Source: Dipteronia dyeriana (lineage: Eukaryota > Streptophyta > Magnoliopsida > Sapindales > Sapindaceae). Taken from it: 64,000 nt of DNA. Shown in pieces: positions 63,868 to 64,000 of the stretch. The position numbers and the translations under genes were made by a program. The number at the start of each line of letters is the position of its first letter. Within the stretch, counting starts at the first letter, position 1. The notes beneath the pieces are model-generated. The model was not told the origin of the DNA. It did no database searches and saw only the letters and a list, made by a program, of their open reading frames with translations. The stretch is from positions 68,380,687-68,444,686 of the forward strand of contig CM065295.1 in assembly GCA_032871835.1 (NCBI GenBank). The letters are read 5' to 3'.

Positions 63868-64000
63868 TGGACTTTTTCAAATAAAATATAAGGACATTTT
63901 TGTACTTTTCTCCACCCTAAGGCTTAGTTAATAGTTAATTGAGATGAAATCAACGATTGACGAGAGGTCGGATGCAATTAAGGTTATTAGTTAATAATTA

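Larger units (their letters stand above)
35991..64000 (+). repeat. Copy B of the 28-kb direct duplication
   Basis: This is the second copy of 1-27993, truncated on its right by the window end. It lies in the contig that starts at 32231 just after the gap. It is preceded by the rest of the copia element whose 3' end opens copy A. Differences from copy A are mainly lengths of homopolymers and simple repeats, plus a dense cluster of 1-base indels in the part equivalent to 25.4-27.1 kb. Confidence 0.98.

Noticed and set aside
1..64000. tRNA, rRNA or snRNA genes
   Set aside because: None recognised by eye on either strand. A covariance-model search could not be run, so a diverged small RNA could be missed.

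Overview
This window is repeat-rich nuclear DNA from a plant, most likely a eudicot. The evidence is the TOM5 and SEPALLATA-type MADS sequences, spliceosomal introns, plant-type Ty1/copia and Ty3/gypsy retrotransposons, MITEs and low-GC intergenic DNA. Nothing bacterial or phage-like is present. Apart from TOM5, almost everything is transposon-derived, decayed or non-coding.

The dominant structure is a 28-kb direct duplication. Positions 1-27993 recur at 35991-64000 in the same order and orientation. The offset drifts only between about 35990 and 36020, because homopolymers, dinucleotide runs and scattered single bases differ. Both copies are cut by the window edges, so the repeated unit is probably longer. 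A 100-base N gap (32131-32230) lies between them. Contig A (1-32130) holds copy A, then a SEP3-like retropseudogene and TOM5. Contig B (32231-64000) holds a copia element whose 3' end leads into copy B. A run of exactly 100 N is a common placeholder for a gap of unknown size. My preferred reading is that the two contigs are the same locus (haplotigs or unmerged overlapping contigs) laid end to end, giving a false duplication. A real recent tandem duplication cannot be excluded.

Layout of one unit, in copy A coordinates: copia RT/RNase H tail (1-904) and 3' LTR (913-2976); a 9.25-kb non-coding LTR element read on the minus strand (3716-12967); a 1.3-kb terminal-inverted-repeat element (about 13471-14772) ending beside a (GT)n-G57 run; an unidentified coding-like ORF (15246-15485); an LTR fragment interrupted by a Mutator-type MITE (15610-15914); a two-exon coiled-coil gene or pseudogene on the minus strand (18572-16623); a small promoter-plus-ORF unit (19830-19595); an Athila-type ORF fragment (20902-21236); a gypsy LTR (21726-23320); an LTR-like non-coding region (24000-26590); and a Tat-type gypsy gag with the start of a protease (26600-27860). 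Single-copy sequence in this window: the SEP3-like retropseudogene (28128-29067), TOM5 (31154-29672, minus, two exons), an LTR fragment (31590-31915), a possible element end running into the gap, and the copia body (32231-35990) with a 627-bp hAT MITE inside its reverse transcriptase.

TOM5 is the only gene I would call functional with confidence. It encodes a small subunit of the mitochondrial outer-membrane import complex. The other sequences do not form a pathway; they record nested insertion and decay. I found no clear undescribed biological system. The observations most worth a second look are the duplication and gap, the four very long G/C homopolymers, the MITE with its own empty site in the window, the SEP3-like retropseudogene and the unassigned coiled-coil gene.
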